Assembly (NCBI GenBank): GCA_021014945.1
Contig: MU266331.1
Coordinates: forward strand, 186,001-250,000
DNA: 64,000 bases
Reading direction: 5' to 3'
DNA from: Leucogyrophana mollusca
Taxonomy: Eukaryota > Basidiomycota > Agaricomycetes > Boletales
Position 1 is the stretch's first letter, and every line of letters begins with the position of its first letter. The translations under genes and the position numbers were made by a program. The notes under the pieces were generated by a model that was not told where the DNA came from, did not search any database, and worked only from the letters and a program-made list of their open reading frames with translations. Of the stretch, positions 10,426 to 22,195 are shown in pieces.

Positions 10426-13400
10426 GATGGGACGTGAAAGGGCGTTAAAATAGGTTCGTGTATGCAGACAACTCGACTAGAGTCGTAGGTCGGACACAAT
10501 CAAGGTGTGTTGCCGTTAGCAGGGAAGTGCTGAAATCGGATGAAAAGCTTTGAAGGGAAGCTTCCCTCTTCTTATACTGGTCCTGCCGCACTGGCAATCA
10601 TGACCGCTCCAAGGATATAGATAGCGTGCGGATGTGCGCAGTCAACTTTCTGTCAGCCCCGGCCGCGGCATGATCCATTGTTCTCATCTCACGATCCTTC
10701 GAAACAGAGGAGACCTTTCCCTCGGTGCCTCGCGGCAGTCCACATGCAACCGTTTCAAGACCGTGGGGTCGTTCAAAATTCGATCGATCGTCGTTTGGCT
10801 GCGACAACGACCAGGACGAACGCGATGAAAATCTTCTCGATGCAAGAGCCACCAGAGAGGTGAGCTCCCCCCAACGATGCATGTAGGTCCAGGAGTATAC
10901 TTTCCAAGAACTCGATGCTGGCGGCGCGCTATCCCGAACTCTATTATTGAATCGCGGCGGAATGACTCAATCCCGTTGACTAGCTCCCTCATGCAATTCA
11001 AACGCTGGGGCTTCTTCAGCACACAGTACCCGGACATTTGTAGTGAGTCTTTGAAATTCTTGGCGCGGATTTAAGCGTATTGTGCGAGGGATGGCCTGAT
11101 TCCTGTTTCGCCGTGCCTGCAACGCATATGATATTGAAGCTGCCGACGGTATGCATGAGGTTTGGTGAGCAGCGAGCACCTTCTTTCCACGCGGACTTCA
11201 AAATAACATATGAATTTCAGCCCGGTCCGTCAATGCCCTCCGAGACGTTCCGTTTATCATCTCCTCTCGTCCTCATCATTTTACCGCGCAGACTCTAACT
11301 CCAATCGGTGCAATTTATGCCCACTTAAGTTCCGTGAATTCTTGCCCCTGAAGCAGAGGTGCGCATTGCTCTCGGCATTCCGTTACTTCTCTGTCGAGAG
11401 TGACCGCGGCATCTCCCTTGGGCTTTTTATGCTTCTGCTTTATTTTCAGCCTCTCGCGATGTGTAATCGGAGGTGCCTTGCACCCTCGTTCTCGATCGCC
11501 GCAGAGTGCCATTCCGAAACACATGTCAGTACTTTCCGACCTGCACGGCAATATCCTCGTCGCCGTCATGCAATGCACGCTCTCGACTTCATGCCGTTAG
11601 CAGATGTCGATATTAGATTTTCCGTTATCTCCCTACTGCGGTTTCGGTCACCGACCAGGCCATTCAACTAGGGTGTTCCACGATGTCCGCCTCTAACGTA
11701 CAATTTCCCTATAGTGCGTATCTTGTAACCTTCCACCTGTTCCGTTGGCGATCAACGCTCCCTTGAAACTGTGGCTTTTGGGACTCGGAACAGTGCTCCT
11801 GATGCGCGCGACAACGTTTTCCAGAACGGACAAGGACTGCTATTCAAGACAAATCCCAAACTAATACAAGGCTTCCAGGCTCCGCGGTATCCTACAGATG
11901 TGCCCCCCGCTATTACTGTGCTGATACATAATACATAAAAATAATCCTAAGTTAGTCAAAGATGGGTATAGTGCCAACGGCCGACTCTCGACGCTTCAGA
12001 AAAAATTGCGTCTGGGTTTTGACGGCTTCCGCATGCCCCATGACATGTTGTCGTCATCAAGCATTTCAGCCTGACGAAATCAAGCTGTCAGTTCCGTGGT
12101 ACAGAATGGTATATGAAGCAAGAATAGACTAACATAACCACTTTCAGCGGTGCTCCCCTCGAAACTCCCTGACAAGAACGATATTGATGATGACAAAGGC
12201 TGGAACTGCCATAAGAATAGGTCCAATGAAAAATGGAAGATTTGGCATACCACAGCGTAAGTGATGTCCATGGGTGAAGGATGTACCACCACGGGCATTG
12301 AACTTCTGTTCGATTTAGAACTCTGAGAGCTCTGTGGGCAAATACACCGCAGGTCATTGGCTGGGCCAGCAGTGATGCGGTAACGCTGTAGACGTACCTT
12401 TATGCTAGTGATGGACAATCTCTTGAAAGAAAGAGGCGACATTGTGATTTGTATAGGTGGTGGAGAGCTGGAGAGGGCGCTCGCAGTAAATCAAATCGAA
12501 TGCAGACGAGGGTGGTTACTCTCCAATGGGCTGTTGTCCCCCTGCTTTTATACCTCTCAAAGCATCAATTCTGGACACCTGATAAGCGGGATGCCGTACT
12601 GGTTCATATGTTCCGAACTCCAGCCATTTCGTTACATATGATCTTGACAAGGATCTAGAGGTGACGTTTTGTGGTCCGCTCTTCAAGGTGCGGCATTTGG
12701 CCTTAGAAGTGATGTGTTGTTGTCAAGCACTTGCACCGCTAGGCACCATAGAATTCTGTGGAGAACAAGACCCGTATCTCCATGGCACGGAGACACAGAC
12801 CGTGTCCCGAAACTCACATTCCGAGCAATCGAGGACAGCTTCCGGTTCTTACTCGTCCTGATTTGGATAATCTGATATGATCTGCACCCCGTGATTTCGT
12901 TTTCTTCTCCCGCTTTCAACTTTCTAACCATCACAGGCTTTTCTCACAGCTTTCACTTTCTTTGTCATGGCGAGTACTTGAAGGCTTTTTCTGAGCCATC
13001 ATCTCTTATTTTTATCCGTTCGACAGCGTCCGGTGGCATGAACCCCCCTTGGCTATGTCTGCTCGTTGCGGCGCGACGTGTGTACCTTGGTCAATTTGAG
13101 CGTTCGTGGTCATACCTCCTTCTTCTCCCATCACAGGACCGCACTCAAGAGTTCAGACCGTGGTATGTTGCTGACCGCTCCCGATGTGGTTGCAGATCCG
13201 CGGTTTCATGACCTTCGCTCTCAGTGCCAGAATGGCCTTGGTCATCCCGCTATCCAATTTATCATTCGGACGCCGCTTTTCTCCTCAGTCACGAGACCTT
13301 CGTGTCAGCTCTTTTTAACCCCTTGTAGTTGATCCCGGCTGCTGTTTGAACGCCGGCTTGTCCTTTTGGAACAGTGTCCGCGGCGGTGTTCGCGGTTGGT

Positions 13401-16277
13401 TCGGACGTACATCCGATTTTTGAAAGGATCGGAAGGTGACGGCCCCTCCCGCTGACTACGGTGCCAGGACTCTGTGCTTCCCCAATATTTTCCATCGCTG
13501 ATCTGCATCACAAATAGAGCAGCCCTAGTCCAGGGCTTTGATGGCTTTTTCGGCTGCATGCTCCTGTACCGGTCATGGACACCATCCATCAAGCAAACCT
13601 AGACACGACCGACGAATCCCGATGAAGGCTATTTCCCCACATTTCGCATCTTCCATTATCCCGCAACAGGCCGTTGTCATATGCTATCAAACACTTGGTA
13701 AGTTCAAGTGAACTTTAGCCCTTGAGAACCGCTTCGCTATATCAGGTAACATTCACCGCCCTCAGCATTTGTTAGGCAGACCGTGGAGAGCGAGGGCTTG
13801 GGCATCAAATCGATTGTCTTCCAGCTCAGTACCTTGCCTGGGGCTGCTAAAAGTGTAGTGCGGGGTAGGAAAAGCGGCCTCCATCCTTCCACTTGCGGAT
13901 TTTGGATGCTACTCGTTCCGCTCTTCTAGCTCTGGTGCTCTCCTGATGTTCGGGGCCCTCGTTATTGCCAAGATGCTGTGCTGCAGCGGTCTTTGCTCCT
14001 TAGTCCTTGCGGATCCATGAACTCTGCTCCTTCTATGTTCCGGCTGACTGTTCTCTCTCTCCGCAGTTTACCTTCCTCACACGTGCTGCCACTGTCATCG
14101 ACTTTCACGCTGTCGCATAGGGATCACGCCTCTACAGCATCAAGAAATCAATGGGCGTTATCTTGAAGGAGTCAACTTTGGCGACTATCGTGTTCTAGGC
14201 TCTGACGGCAATGATCGGTGACCCGTCTGGCGAGCGCGCCCGACAATCCGATATCAACGAAATATTTGCGCCATGTCCTTGTGATGGAGACATTGCTCCG
14301 TAGTCGTCCGCGTCAGGTACCATCCGCTCTCCACGCCCGATGCAGTGCGGTCCCGAACTGGTGACGATCAACCCCGCAACCCCCACAAGGACCTTATCCG
14401 GGGTTTGATCCTGGACCCGTACCTCGGGTCTGCCTTTCTGCTCACCTCATCTGCTTGGTCGCGATGCCAACCATCGACGTTGGTGCTTTCAATTTCGCCA
14501 TTGCTTTGGAACTATACAACAAGCAGGCCAGTCTGCCACACTGTCTCAGCCATGCTACATCGTCATTATGCTCCGGCTATGGAGTTTGCCGATGCATCAA
14601 TGGTCCAGTCCTCTTTCCTGTATCACCGATCATCTCGAGCCTCGAGCCTCGACACCCAATAGCCTCCCGGGTACCTGTCTCCCGCAATCTGTGCCTCCTT
14701 GCCATTGGCTCTAGCAATCCATGCCTTCACCCCGCGGAGTCTCGAATATCCCACCCACATGGATACTGATGGCGGTACCGAGCTGTGGTGATGTCAGGAT
14801 GGAGGGTTGAGGCCGTCGCACTAGTATTGGTCGACTCTATTATCCATCAAGGTCACCGCGCCCCCTTTACTCCGTGGTGAAGCTATTTGCCACTCGCTTA
14901 TCGGCCCGCAACTGTCCGCCCATTTCCCCCCCTCGCTTCACTCGGCGACACAACACTCAAGATTCGAGCCTTGCGAACTTGCTTCAGCTTTGCGATTGGC
15001 TCGATACGTGGCCGCGACACTTCGACCGCCGGGGAATTGCCTGCCTTGTATTCTTTTCCCCTTTTGTTTGGCGCTGTGCGACCCGTCCTCGCCTTGATGT
15101 CCGTATTTGACGCCCCAAGTTCGAGAATTCTGACAGGAGCACGGAAAGATACGCACCAAGCGGCGGCGGGAAGTACGATGAGCTCGCACCTTTGATTGGT
15201 CCGATTAGTCACGTATGTGTAGTGTCCTGGGACTCAAAACTGCTTCTCTTGCGGTGATATGCCACCCGGATTTCGTGCTATTCACGGTGCGGGCCTCATT
15301 TTGACAGTCCTCTACTCCAGAACGAGAACGCTGATTGAACTGACAAACAGCTGCCTGCGGTTATGCGGCGGGCAGTCTTAAACCCGCGCGTCTTGTCAAC
15401 GTTTCCACGCTTGAACAAGGGGCTTGATGTTAGATCCTTACGCGAGTTGTCATGAAGGCGCTCATCCAAAGTGTTCGAGTTTGTGTGTCCAGGTCCCTCT
15501 TGGCGACCGCAAGGGGATGGTGGCACTGGTGGCATAATGTCGAACGGCTTGGACCCCTCCGTCCCATACCATATTGATGGGCTGGATAACTGTTACTGTG
15601 AGTACTCTTTATCCTCATCACTTGGACGGGTCGAGTATGTATTACCCAGCCCAGTGCCTGTAGTTAGTCACTTTAGCGAATTGAATGCTGCCTTTCAACC
15701 CTCGATCTATTTACGCCCTTCTGATGGACTACCTAATCGCGAAGACGTGTTCATTCCGTCCCCTCCACGGGTCGCGTTCGCACCACGCTGCCATTGATGT
15801 CTCCTCATCAACCTGCACCACTCGCTTCAAGTTCGTCCCCGAGCGACAACTGAGGCCGGTGACCATCAAGGCGGGAAGACGGGGGTGGTGACCTCTTACT
15901 CTCACTATCATTTTTAGACTTTGATATCGGGCCTATTCAGTTCTCTGAAACGAACCCCATCTCTATGAGTCCAATTCAGCGACTTCGTGATGTGCGTGAT
16001 GATTGACCTACCCCATTGCAAGGATGTTAGGTATCGATCGATGGGTTAGCCAGGCATACTAAAATCTATTTTTTACTCGGTGCCCGTCACATTAGGTTTA
16101 ATTCAACTGGCCCACCAAGGGTGAGGATATCGACAGTCAACATCATAGAAGTGCTGAATTATAATCTGGCCTGTCACGATGTCGTAGTTCCCGTGCCCAT
16201 GTAGGCGAACAGATACATTATTTATTGCGGGGAGATTACTCTATGCTGCAGTCAAAGAAAAGCCGACGAAGCAAAGG
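10426..16277. other. Gene-poor block, no supported gene
   Basis: Nearly 6 kb in which both strands carry only short open frames (longest about 150 codons) without recognised domains or coherent splicing. I saw no reverse transcriptase, integrase or transposase motif and no clear terminal repeats. From about 12.9 to 15.9 kb the plus strand is conspicuously pyrimidine-rich. A 14-bp palindrome (AGGGAAGCTTCCCT) lies at 10554-10567. It could hold decayed elements or non-coding transcripts; neither can be shown by eye. Confidence 0.5.
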
Positions 16278-16827
16278 TCACTTCGGCAAGTGATTCTTCA
16301 TGTCGTCTTTGGCGTCCCTTGCACCGGCGGTCGCCTGTGAAGTAAACTCAGTCAGAAATCGACGTCCCCAACGGTGCCACTACACACCTGACTAGCTTTT
16401 TGCCTTGCTTGCTCGGTAGTCTCTTGAGCAGTTTTCTTTGCACTCTCAGTTGCACCTTCTGCTTTCTGCTTGAGTGAATCTGTAGATTTCTTCGCCGACT
16501 CTGATGTGGAACCTAAGAGGCCTAAATGAACATGGTAGCAATCCCAGGCGGACTGCTACTCACCAACAGTCTCCTTCGTTGTTTGTGTTGCTTTTTCGCC
16601 GGTCTCGATCGCTGAAGCCAGGCCCTTTCCTACTTTCTTGTTTACCTAGGCATGAAAGATGAGTGCCATGCAACACTGGTTACAAATAAGATACGAACTG
16701 CATCGGCAACTTCGGAGACCTTTTCCGTAACGGTCTTTGCTGCAACAGGGGAAGAGTGGATAGAACGGGTATGGGTTGCTGGTACTCGAAATGCCCGTGC
16801 AGAAGATGTAAGTGCTGTGCGGTACAT
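16278..16827 (-). CDS. LEA-like stress protein, probably mitochondrial
   Basis: Four exons; the first three are 16827-16699, 16645-16564 and from 16513, and the last ends with ARDAKDDMKNHLPK at 16278. The N-terminus MYRTALTSSARAFRVPATHT is a classic amphipathic matrix-targeting sequence. The rest is a hydrophilic Ala/Lys/Glu/Thr-rich heptad-like chain (KVGKGLASAIETGEKATQTT, SESAKKSTDSLKQKAEGATE, SAKKTAQETTEQARQKASQ), typical of group-3 LEA and apolipophorin-like proteins that protect against desiccation or heat. Length is about 120 aa. The ATG is chosen for the targeting peptide. It is divergent from ERG5 over about 0.9 kb. Confidence 0.75.
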
Positions 16828-17766
16828 CGTTGTTGTATAAGCGGGGATTAATTGTGAAGGATATTGAAGTGGACGCTGGGTTTTATACTGTTCCATCCGC
16901 CTGGAGGTGATGTCATGTCGGGACCAACGATGTCATTTTCACGTGACCACTCCCATATGTGTCTGGAGAACTCCAAAAGCTACGTCGAGCTTCTGAGTCG
17001 ACAGTGAACGTTCATGATCATGCAGTGTTCAACATCTAAGACCGGTAAGCGCTCAACAAGAGCTAATCGTTGGGTATTTTTCAGGCCACCCACCTATTTT
17101 AGTAGGTTTCGCAGGTCTGTCCATCAATCACAGCGTCGCATCGGATGGTCGTGGGGCTCGACAGTGAGCTGTCGACGTGCTTGGTGAGTGCTCAGATGAA
17201 TATCGACGGCTTACATAGACTCGACTGCAACGGACCCCGTGATGAAAGCGCGACCAAGGTTGGACTTTGGCACTGCCCCCGGAAGTCTTCTCTACGGCAA
17301 TGAGCCCATCCACCAGGCATCAGCATGCATGATTGCGCACGAGGATCGATCCATATCGTGCAACAAGCAGGGTCAAGTCTGCCACCATCATGGCAACGCG
17401 ACCAAGTGCACCGAATCCATGGAGCCTGTTTGCGCTCAAATGACCTTTGCGCGCCTGCGCTGAGACTCGCCCTGACTTTAACTTGGCCGGATTGGCCTTG
17501 CGTCGGCTTGCATGTCACAACGCATATCGGTGGAGCAGTACATCGGGAATTCAAGTCTATGTTTATGACTCTTCCACCATGGATGTTCCTCCTTCCGACG
17601 GGGCAACTGTATGGCCAATCTAATTAGGCAACTAGTTTCCACGATTGAACAATCGACTGATTTTTCCAATAATGCTAGGCAGCCAATCAAAACCCGCTAT
17701 TCCTACTTTTTGGCTGTGGGCATCCTTTCTTTCGTTCCTTGTGCGAGACCGTCAATTGTGGTCAGC
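16828..17766. other. Divergent intergenic region, LEA-like / ERG5
   Basis: About 940 bp between the two divergent start codons. The ERG5 frame stays open upstream to 17611, but the first ATG giving an ERG5-like N-terminus is 17767. I saw no recognised sterol-regulatory motif or RNA gene. Confidence 0.5.
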
Positions 17767-19601
17767 ATGGCTTCTTACATTCGCCAGCACTCTTCGGAGT
17801 CTGCGTCAGTCCCGTCTTCGACGTCCGACCCTCTGGCTAACATCCCCATTCCTTCCTTCCTTACTTCTGTCTCTGACAAGTCCATAACTTGGTTCTACAC
17901 AACCGCTGCTTTAGTAGTCGCGCTTCTTGTTCTTGAGCAGTCCGTGTACCGGTACAAGAAAAAGCACTTGCCAGGTTCAACATGGACCATCCCAATTATT
18001 GGCAAATTCGCTGACTCCATGAAACCCACCATGGAGGGCTACATGGCCCAGTGGAATTCAGGCGCGTTGAGCGCAATCAGTGTTTTCAACATGTAAGCAC
18101 CATTCTCTCATGATCCAGTGCACACACTGATTAGGATGCCAGCTTCATTGTTATGGCCTCGTCAAATGAGTACTCACGTAGAATATTAAACTCTCCCAAC
18201 CACGCAGAGCCTTGCCTTGTCTACTCTGCGAAGCAAATCCTTATGCCCGATAACTGGTGCGTGTCAGCTTGAACGTGTGCGTGTTTCGTTACTCTGACAT
18301 CATATTTTAGGGTCTTCCTCACAGGCAAAGTCCACGTCGAATATCGTCGAGTCTTGAATACACTTTTCACTCGCAAAGCACTTGGGTGGGTTTTGTCACG
18401 TGTCATCATTGCATCCTACGTACTGACTTCGTCCTTAGCATCTACATCGCAATCCAGGACTCGATAACACGCAAGCACCTCAACGACTGGCTCACGGACG
18501 CCGCCAAAAATCCCTCCCCCAAGTCTATCATGATGACAGCACGCAACCTTAACATGCACACCTCATTACGCGTCTTCTGCGGAAACCACATTCCCGAACA
18601 CGGCGCTGTCGAGATCAGTGAGAAGTACTGGGATATAACCCAGGCTCTTGAGCTCGTCAACTTTCCATTTGCTATCCCCGGCACGAAAGTATACAAGGCC
18701 ATCCAGGCGCGCAAGGCTGCGTTTTACTGGCTTGAACTGGCTGCGCACAAAGCCAAGGAGGCGATTGCCAGCGGTGCTGAGCCTGAGTGCATGCTCGACG
18801 AGTGGGTAAAGGAAATGGAGTCGCCGTCGTACAAGGGCCGCAAGGACTTCAGCGATCGCGAAATGGCCATGGTCGTGTTTTCATTCTTGTTTGCCTCTCA
18901 GGATGCTATGAGCAGCGGGTTAATCTACGGGTTCCAGCATCTCGCTGACCACCCTGAGATCTTGGCAAAGATCAGGGAGGAACAGTACCGCGTGAGAGCT
19001 GGTGACGTGGATAAACCGATGACATTGGAGATGATCGCTGAATCCCCATACTTGATGGCTTTCGTCAAGGAGAGTATGCGAGTCAAGCCTCCTGTGACTA
19101 TGGTCAGTCTTGTCGTCCCGTTGCATTCGTTCCTATTAAAGCCCAAGATATTCGACAGGTACCTTACAAGACCACCAAGCCATTCCCCATCTCCGCAGAT
19201 TATACAGTGCCCACCGGGAGCATGGTCATCCCCTCGTTTTACAACTCTCTGCACGACGCTGAAGTCTTCCCCGACCCCGATTCTTTGATTCCCGAACGCT
19301 GGCTTGACCCTGAAAGCTCAGCCAACACCAACCCAAGGAACTACCTTGTGTTCGGCAGCGGACCCCACAAGTGCATTGGTATCGAATACGCGACGATGAA
19401 CATGGGCCTTGTCCTCGCGACTGCGAGCGTGATGATGGACTGGGAGCATGTGCTTACGCCTGAGAGCGATAAAGTCCAGTTAGTTCTTCGTCTTTGGCTT
19501 GCCCTTTGTTCGCGTGCTAATTTGATTGCGACAGAATCATCGCGACGCTTTTCCCTAAGGACGGATGTCTGTTAAAGCTTTCACCTCGTCCACGCCCTTG
19601 A
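17767..19601 (+). CDS. ERG5: Sterol C-22 desaturase, cytochrome P450 CYP61
   Basis: ER-membrane P450 introducing the C-22(23) double bond late in ergosterol synthesis. The N-terminal membrane anchor is FYTTAALVVALLVLEQSVY, followed by the CYP61 motif WTIPIIGKFADSMKPTMEGY. The I-helix segment FLFASQDAMSSG, the ExxR motif in KESMRVKPP and the heme-binding loop FGSGPHKCIGIEYA with its cysteine ligand are all present. Introns begin at about 18092, 18258, 18387, 19101 and 19480. The last short exon gives IIATLFPKDGCLLKLSPRPR and stops at 19601. Complete and apparently functional. It converges with the p23 gene. Confidence 0.95.
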
Positions 19602-19938
19602 TAGCTAAACATTGGAACCCTGCATCTTGCATCTGCCACCATTTATCACGTATCTATACCCTTTGCCCAATTAATTCGCTCTAGAATCTCAAATGCGATC
19701 TTGTGTTATTAGAGTGGGCGGGAAATGAAGGATTCACCGTTCGACGAAGGATTAGGCCATTAGGACCCTGGGGTCCCACTGTTGACAGGCAAGGAGAGAT
19801 ATCATAGCATCAGTTAGAAGACATGTTTTCTTGACTGTCTGATATCGATTGGCAGGGATGTCAGGTGTTTTGACTATACAATGATGGAGGGAATCTTTTA
19901 CTCTACTACGGATAAAGTTCAACTGCTTTTCTCGACTT
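19602..19938. other. Convergent 3' region, ERG5 / p23
   Basis: 337 bp between two stop codons; it presumably holds both 3' UTRs. Nothing else seen. Confidence 0.5.
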
Positions 19939-20818
19939 CTATGCTGCTGCTGCCTCAAGATCCTCAAGGGGAGGAGGGCCATCGTCGTCAGAGTCGTCCC
20001 CGCCAATCTCTTCATCATCTCCTGGGGAGCCGGTGGCTCCAGCAGCAGATCCAGCGCCGCCCATTGACGCCATCATCTGAAATAGAACTCTGATGTTAGT
20101 GCCGCGGCCTACGACGTTTGCATGCAACCTGCCTTTTCGAAGTCCATGCCTCCCATACCACCCATGCCTGGCATACCGCCCATGCCTCCCATACCTCCCA
20201 AGCCGCCCATACCGCCCAAGCCTTCCATGTCCATACCGCCGGTCGGGTCTTCATCGACAGCGACTCCATCCTGCTCATCCTCGTCAACCCACTTGTCAAA
20301 GTTGGTCTTGATGAACGGCGTCTTGTTCTTGTTCTTCGTGAGACGCGGCCAGTATGCTATCCCAAGCTCCTTTTTCCGCAACACGACCGAAAGTGACCGG
20401 GACGTAAGTGATTTTTTAGACTCCTGAAGCGAACGGAGATCGGGATGAGTAGGATCAGAGTAACGATGACGAAATGTATACCTCGGGTATGACCTCGCCG
20501 AACAGTTCGAGAGAAAACTCGTAGTCCTTTGCGGTACTTCTGCGGAGACAGCTATGTCAACATCAAACAGTGTGGAGTAAACGGCAAGGGCACGCACGTC
20601 CCAGCCTTAGCCTTGACACTGATGGTGGTTGCAGTGAGCTCGTACTCCAAGGTAGCAGGGTTGATATCGGGGAGATTTACGGTGAGATACACGATGTTCT
20701 GGGGGGCGATCGCGACAGGGATAATCAGTCGCGGTAATCAGTGAGGTTGGCACCATACCTTTGTCGCGTCAGACTCTGAGCTACGCTGAGCCCATAGAAC
20801 TTCTGGGTGTGTTGCCAT
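19939..20818 (-). CDS. SBA1: Hsp90 co-chaperone p23 (Sba1/Wos2)
   Basis: CS-domain protein that binds ATP-bound closed Hsp90 and slows its ATPase. Exons read MATHPEVLWAQRSSESDATK, then NIVYLTVNLPDINPATLEYE, a segment with DYEFSLELFGEVIPE, and SRSLSVVLRKKELGIAYWPR with the p23 signature continuing to KTNFDKWVDEDEQD. The usual disordered tail is here a Gly-Gly-Met repeat followed by an acidic end (GDDEEIGGDDSDDDGPPP). The start is fixed by the conserved PEVLWAQR opening. At least four introns. It is divergent from an unknown gene over 401 bp. Confidence 0.92.
20138..20240 (-). repeat. Gly-Gly-Met coding repeat in p23 tail
   Basis: Degenerate 9-nt tandem unit (GGCGGTATG-like on the minus strand) encoding repeated GGM/GGL in the disordered C-terminal tail of p23. 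Similar Gly-Met tails occur in fungal p23 proteins. Copy number is likely to vary between strains. Confidence 0.7.
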
Positions 20819-21219
20819 CGCGTTCTTTGATGGGGGATGTGGTGGAAAAAGAGGGAGATGGGTTATAAGAGCTTCGCCGAATAATGGAGAAAGATGGAGA
20901 ACAACCTTTTTGGCTGGGGGAAGGAAGCTCAGCCACAGTCGCGTGGCAGGGAAATCCCAGATCTGGGATTCCGAGGCTTTGCTTTCTGTCCACAAGGCAG
21001 AAGAAGATGTGGTCAGTTCATTATGTATTCTATCCCATTAGCTTACCCTAACATCAATACTATTCTTCACAAGGTGCACTCGCTGGTTTCTCCCTCTCTT
21101 GCTTCTGCCTCTCCCAACAGCACCGCCATACTTTTTGGTGCTGTTTCTGTTATCCCTGGCACTACACGCAAAACCGTGGTGAGCACCATATCTATATATT
21201 CGTCCGGTATTTCCTGACG
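20819..21219. promoter_or_regulatory. Bidirectional promoter region, p23 / unknown gene
   Basis: 401 bp between divergent start codons. It contains an 18-bp perfect palindrome at 20953-20970 (AATCCCAGATCTGGGATT) and an AT-rich TATA-like stretch (TATCTATATATT, about 21189-21200) close to the plus-strand gene. No canonical heat-shock element with 5-bp GAA/TTC periodicity is obvious. Confidence 0.4.
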
Positions 21220-21924
21220 ATGATCCGCCATAGCTTCTACTGCGTCATTCTCCTCGCAGCACTCTTCCTGTCATCATGCTATTGGCAACCGTTCCCACTT
21301 GACACACCACTCTCTGTCCCTTGGGCGGCAAATATAACAACGTTCTCGGACGCCTTGAACGCGACTATTCCTCCGGATTCGGACCTTCATCAAGTGAAGC
21401 CGTCCGTAATACGCGTCGTCGACAGATGCTGGTGTGACTTCGCCTCAGGCGTCTTCCACCCGTTCGACGTCCGCAAGTGGGAGGAAACTAGCGTCCAGCG
21501 TCTGAGGGCGGAAATGGAAAAGCAGATGAAAGTCGAGGCAGTGGTGCAGCTCGATGAGGAACAAAGGGAACAGGGAGATCCAATCAAGGGGGAAGAGGAA
21601 GATGAGGCCGTCTCCCCCCTGGATACGGTCGATGAAACTGTACTGCCTGACAGCGAGGACCCTCCGCAAGTGAGGTCATCCTTCTCTGTCCTGCAGTCGT
21701 TGTTCAGGAAACGTGAGCATGGACCTAAGGGCCACCCGCCGTCGGCCACACCCACCGCAGAACCTTCCATACACCACTCAAAAACCTCTGATGCCACGCC
21801 AGAGCCTACACCAGTGTATATCCCTCCTCCAGCTCCGGAGGAACTGTTGGCACCGGGAGAGGTCGACCTACGGCCGTACGGGTTTGACCTGATCCTCGAT
21901 TTTCGATGGTCCAGACAATCATAA
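21220..21924 (+). CDS. Hypothetical secreted or membrane-anchored protein, 234 aa
   Basis: Uninterrupted frame with an N-terminal hydrophobic segment (HSFYCVILLAALFLSSCYW) acting as signal peptide or type II anchor. Then come a folded-looking region with VIRVVDRCWCDFASGVFHPF, a Glu-rich charged stretch (EEEDEAVSPL), a Ser/Pro-rich linker and a C-terminal motif PGEVDLRPYGFDLILDFRW. I recognise no catalytic domain. The conserved-looking ends around a variable linker suggest a fungus-specific protein, possibly in the ER or Golgi. It lies between p23 (divergent) and the MDV1 gene (same strand). Confidence 0.6.
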   Translation: MIRHSFYCVILLAALFLSSCYWQPFPLDTPLSVPWAANITTFSDALNATIPPDSDLHQVKPSVIRVVDRCWCDFASGVFHPFDVRKWEETSVQRLRAEMEKQMKVEAVVQLDEEQREQGDPIKGEEEDEAVSPLDTVDETVLPDSEDPPQVRSSFSVLQSLFRKREHGPKGHPPSATPTAEPSIHHSKTSDATPEPTPVYIPPPAPEELLAPGEVDLRPYGFDLILDFRWSRQS

Positions 21925-22195
21925 TACTTTGGTAGCATTGGGTAGGCTGGACTGGATTTGCTAATAACTGGAGCTACTTGTATTACTACGATGAATAGAC
22001 TTGAATGAAACGTGCCTGGCACTGGGCATAGAATCCGAATACGAACCCGTGGGAACCTGTCACGTCCGGGATTCTTCGTGCCAGTGCTCAGACGCTTGAG
22101 CGGTCCAAGTTTGTACTTCATACCTTGCTCTCCACTTGCTTTCTGTCCTTTGCACAAACCTCAGTATCTACGACCCTCGGACGGAATGCAAGCAA

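Noticed and set aside
11315..11578. Lys-rich minus-strand frame that could be a transposase or gag remnant
   Set aside because: No catalytic or zinc-knuckle motif and no terminal repeats found by eye.
12080..12442. 120-codon minus-strand frame with a hydrophobic stretch
   Set aside because: No start context, domain or flanking exons; similar short frames are scattered over the whole gene-poor block.
12900..15900. Possible degenerate LTR retrotransposon
   Set aside because: No reverse transcriptase, integrase or protease motif, primer-binding site or long direct repeats could be identified; left as unexplained sequence.
20894..21217. 107-codon plus-strand frame across the p23/unknown promoter
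   Set aside because: It runs through the divergent promoter region including the palindrome and shows no coding character.
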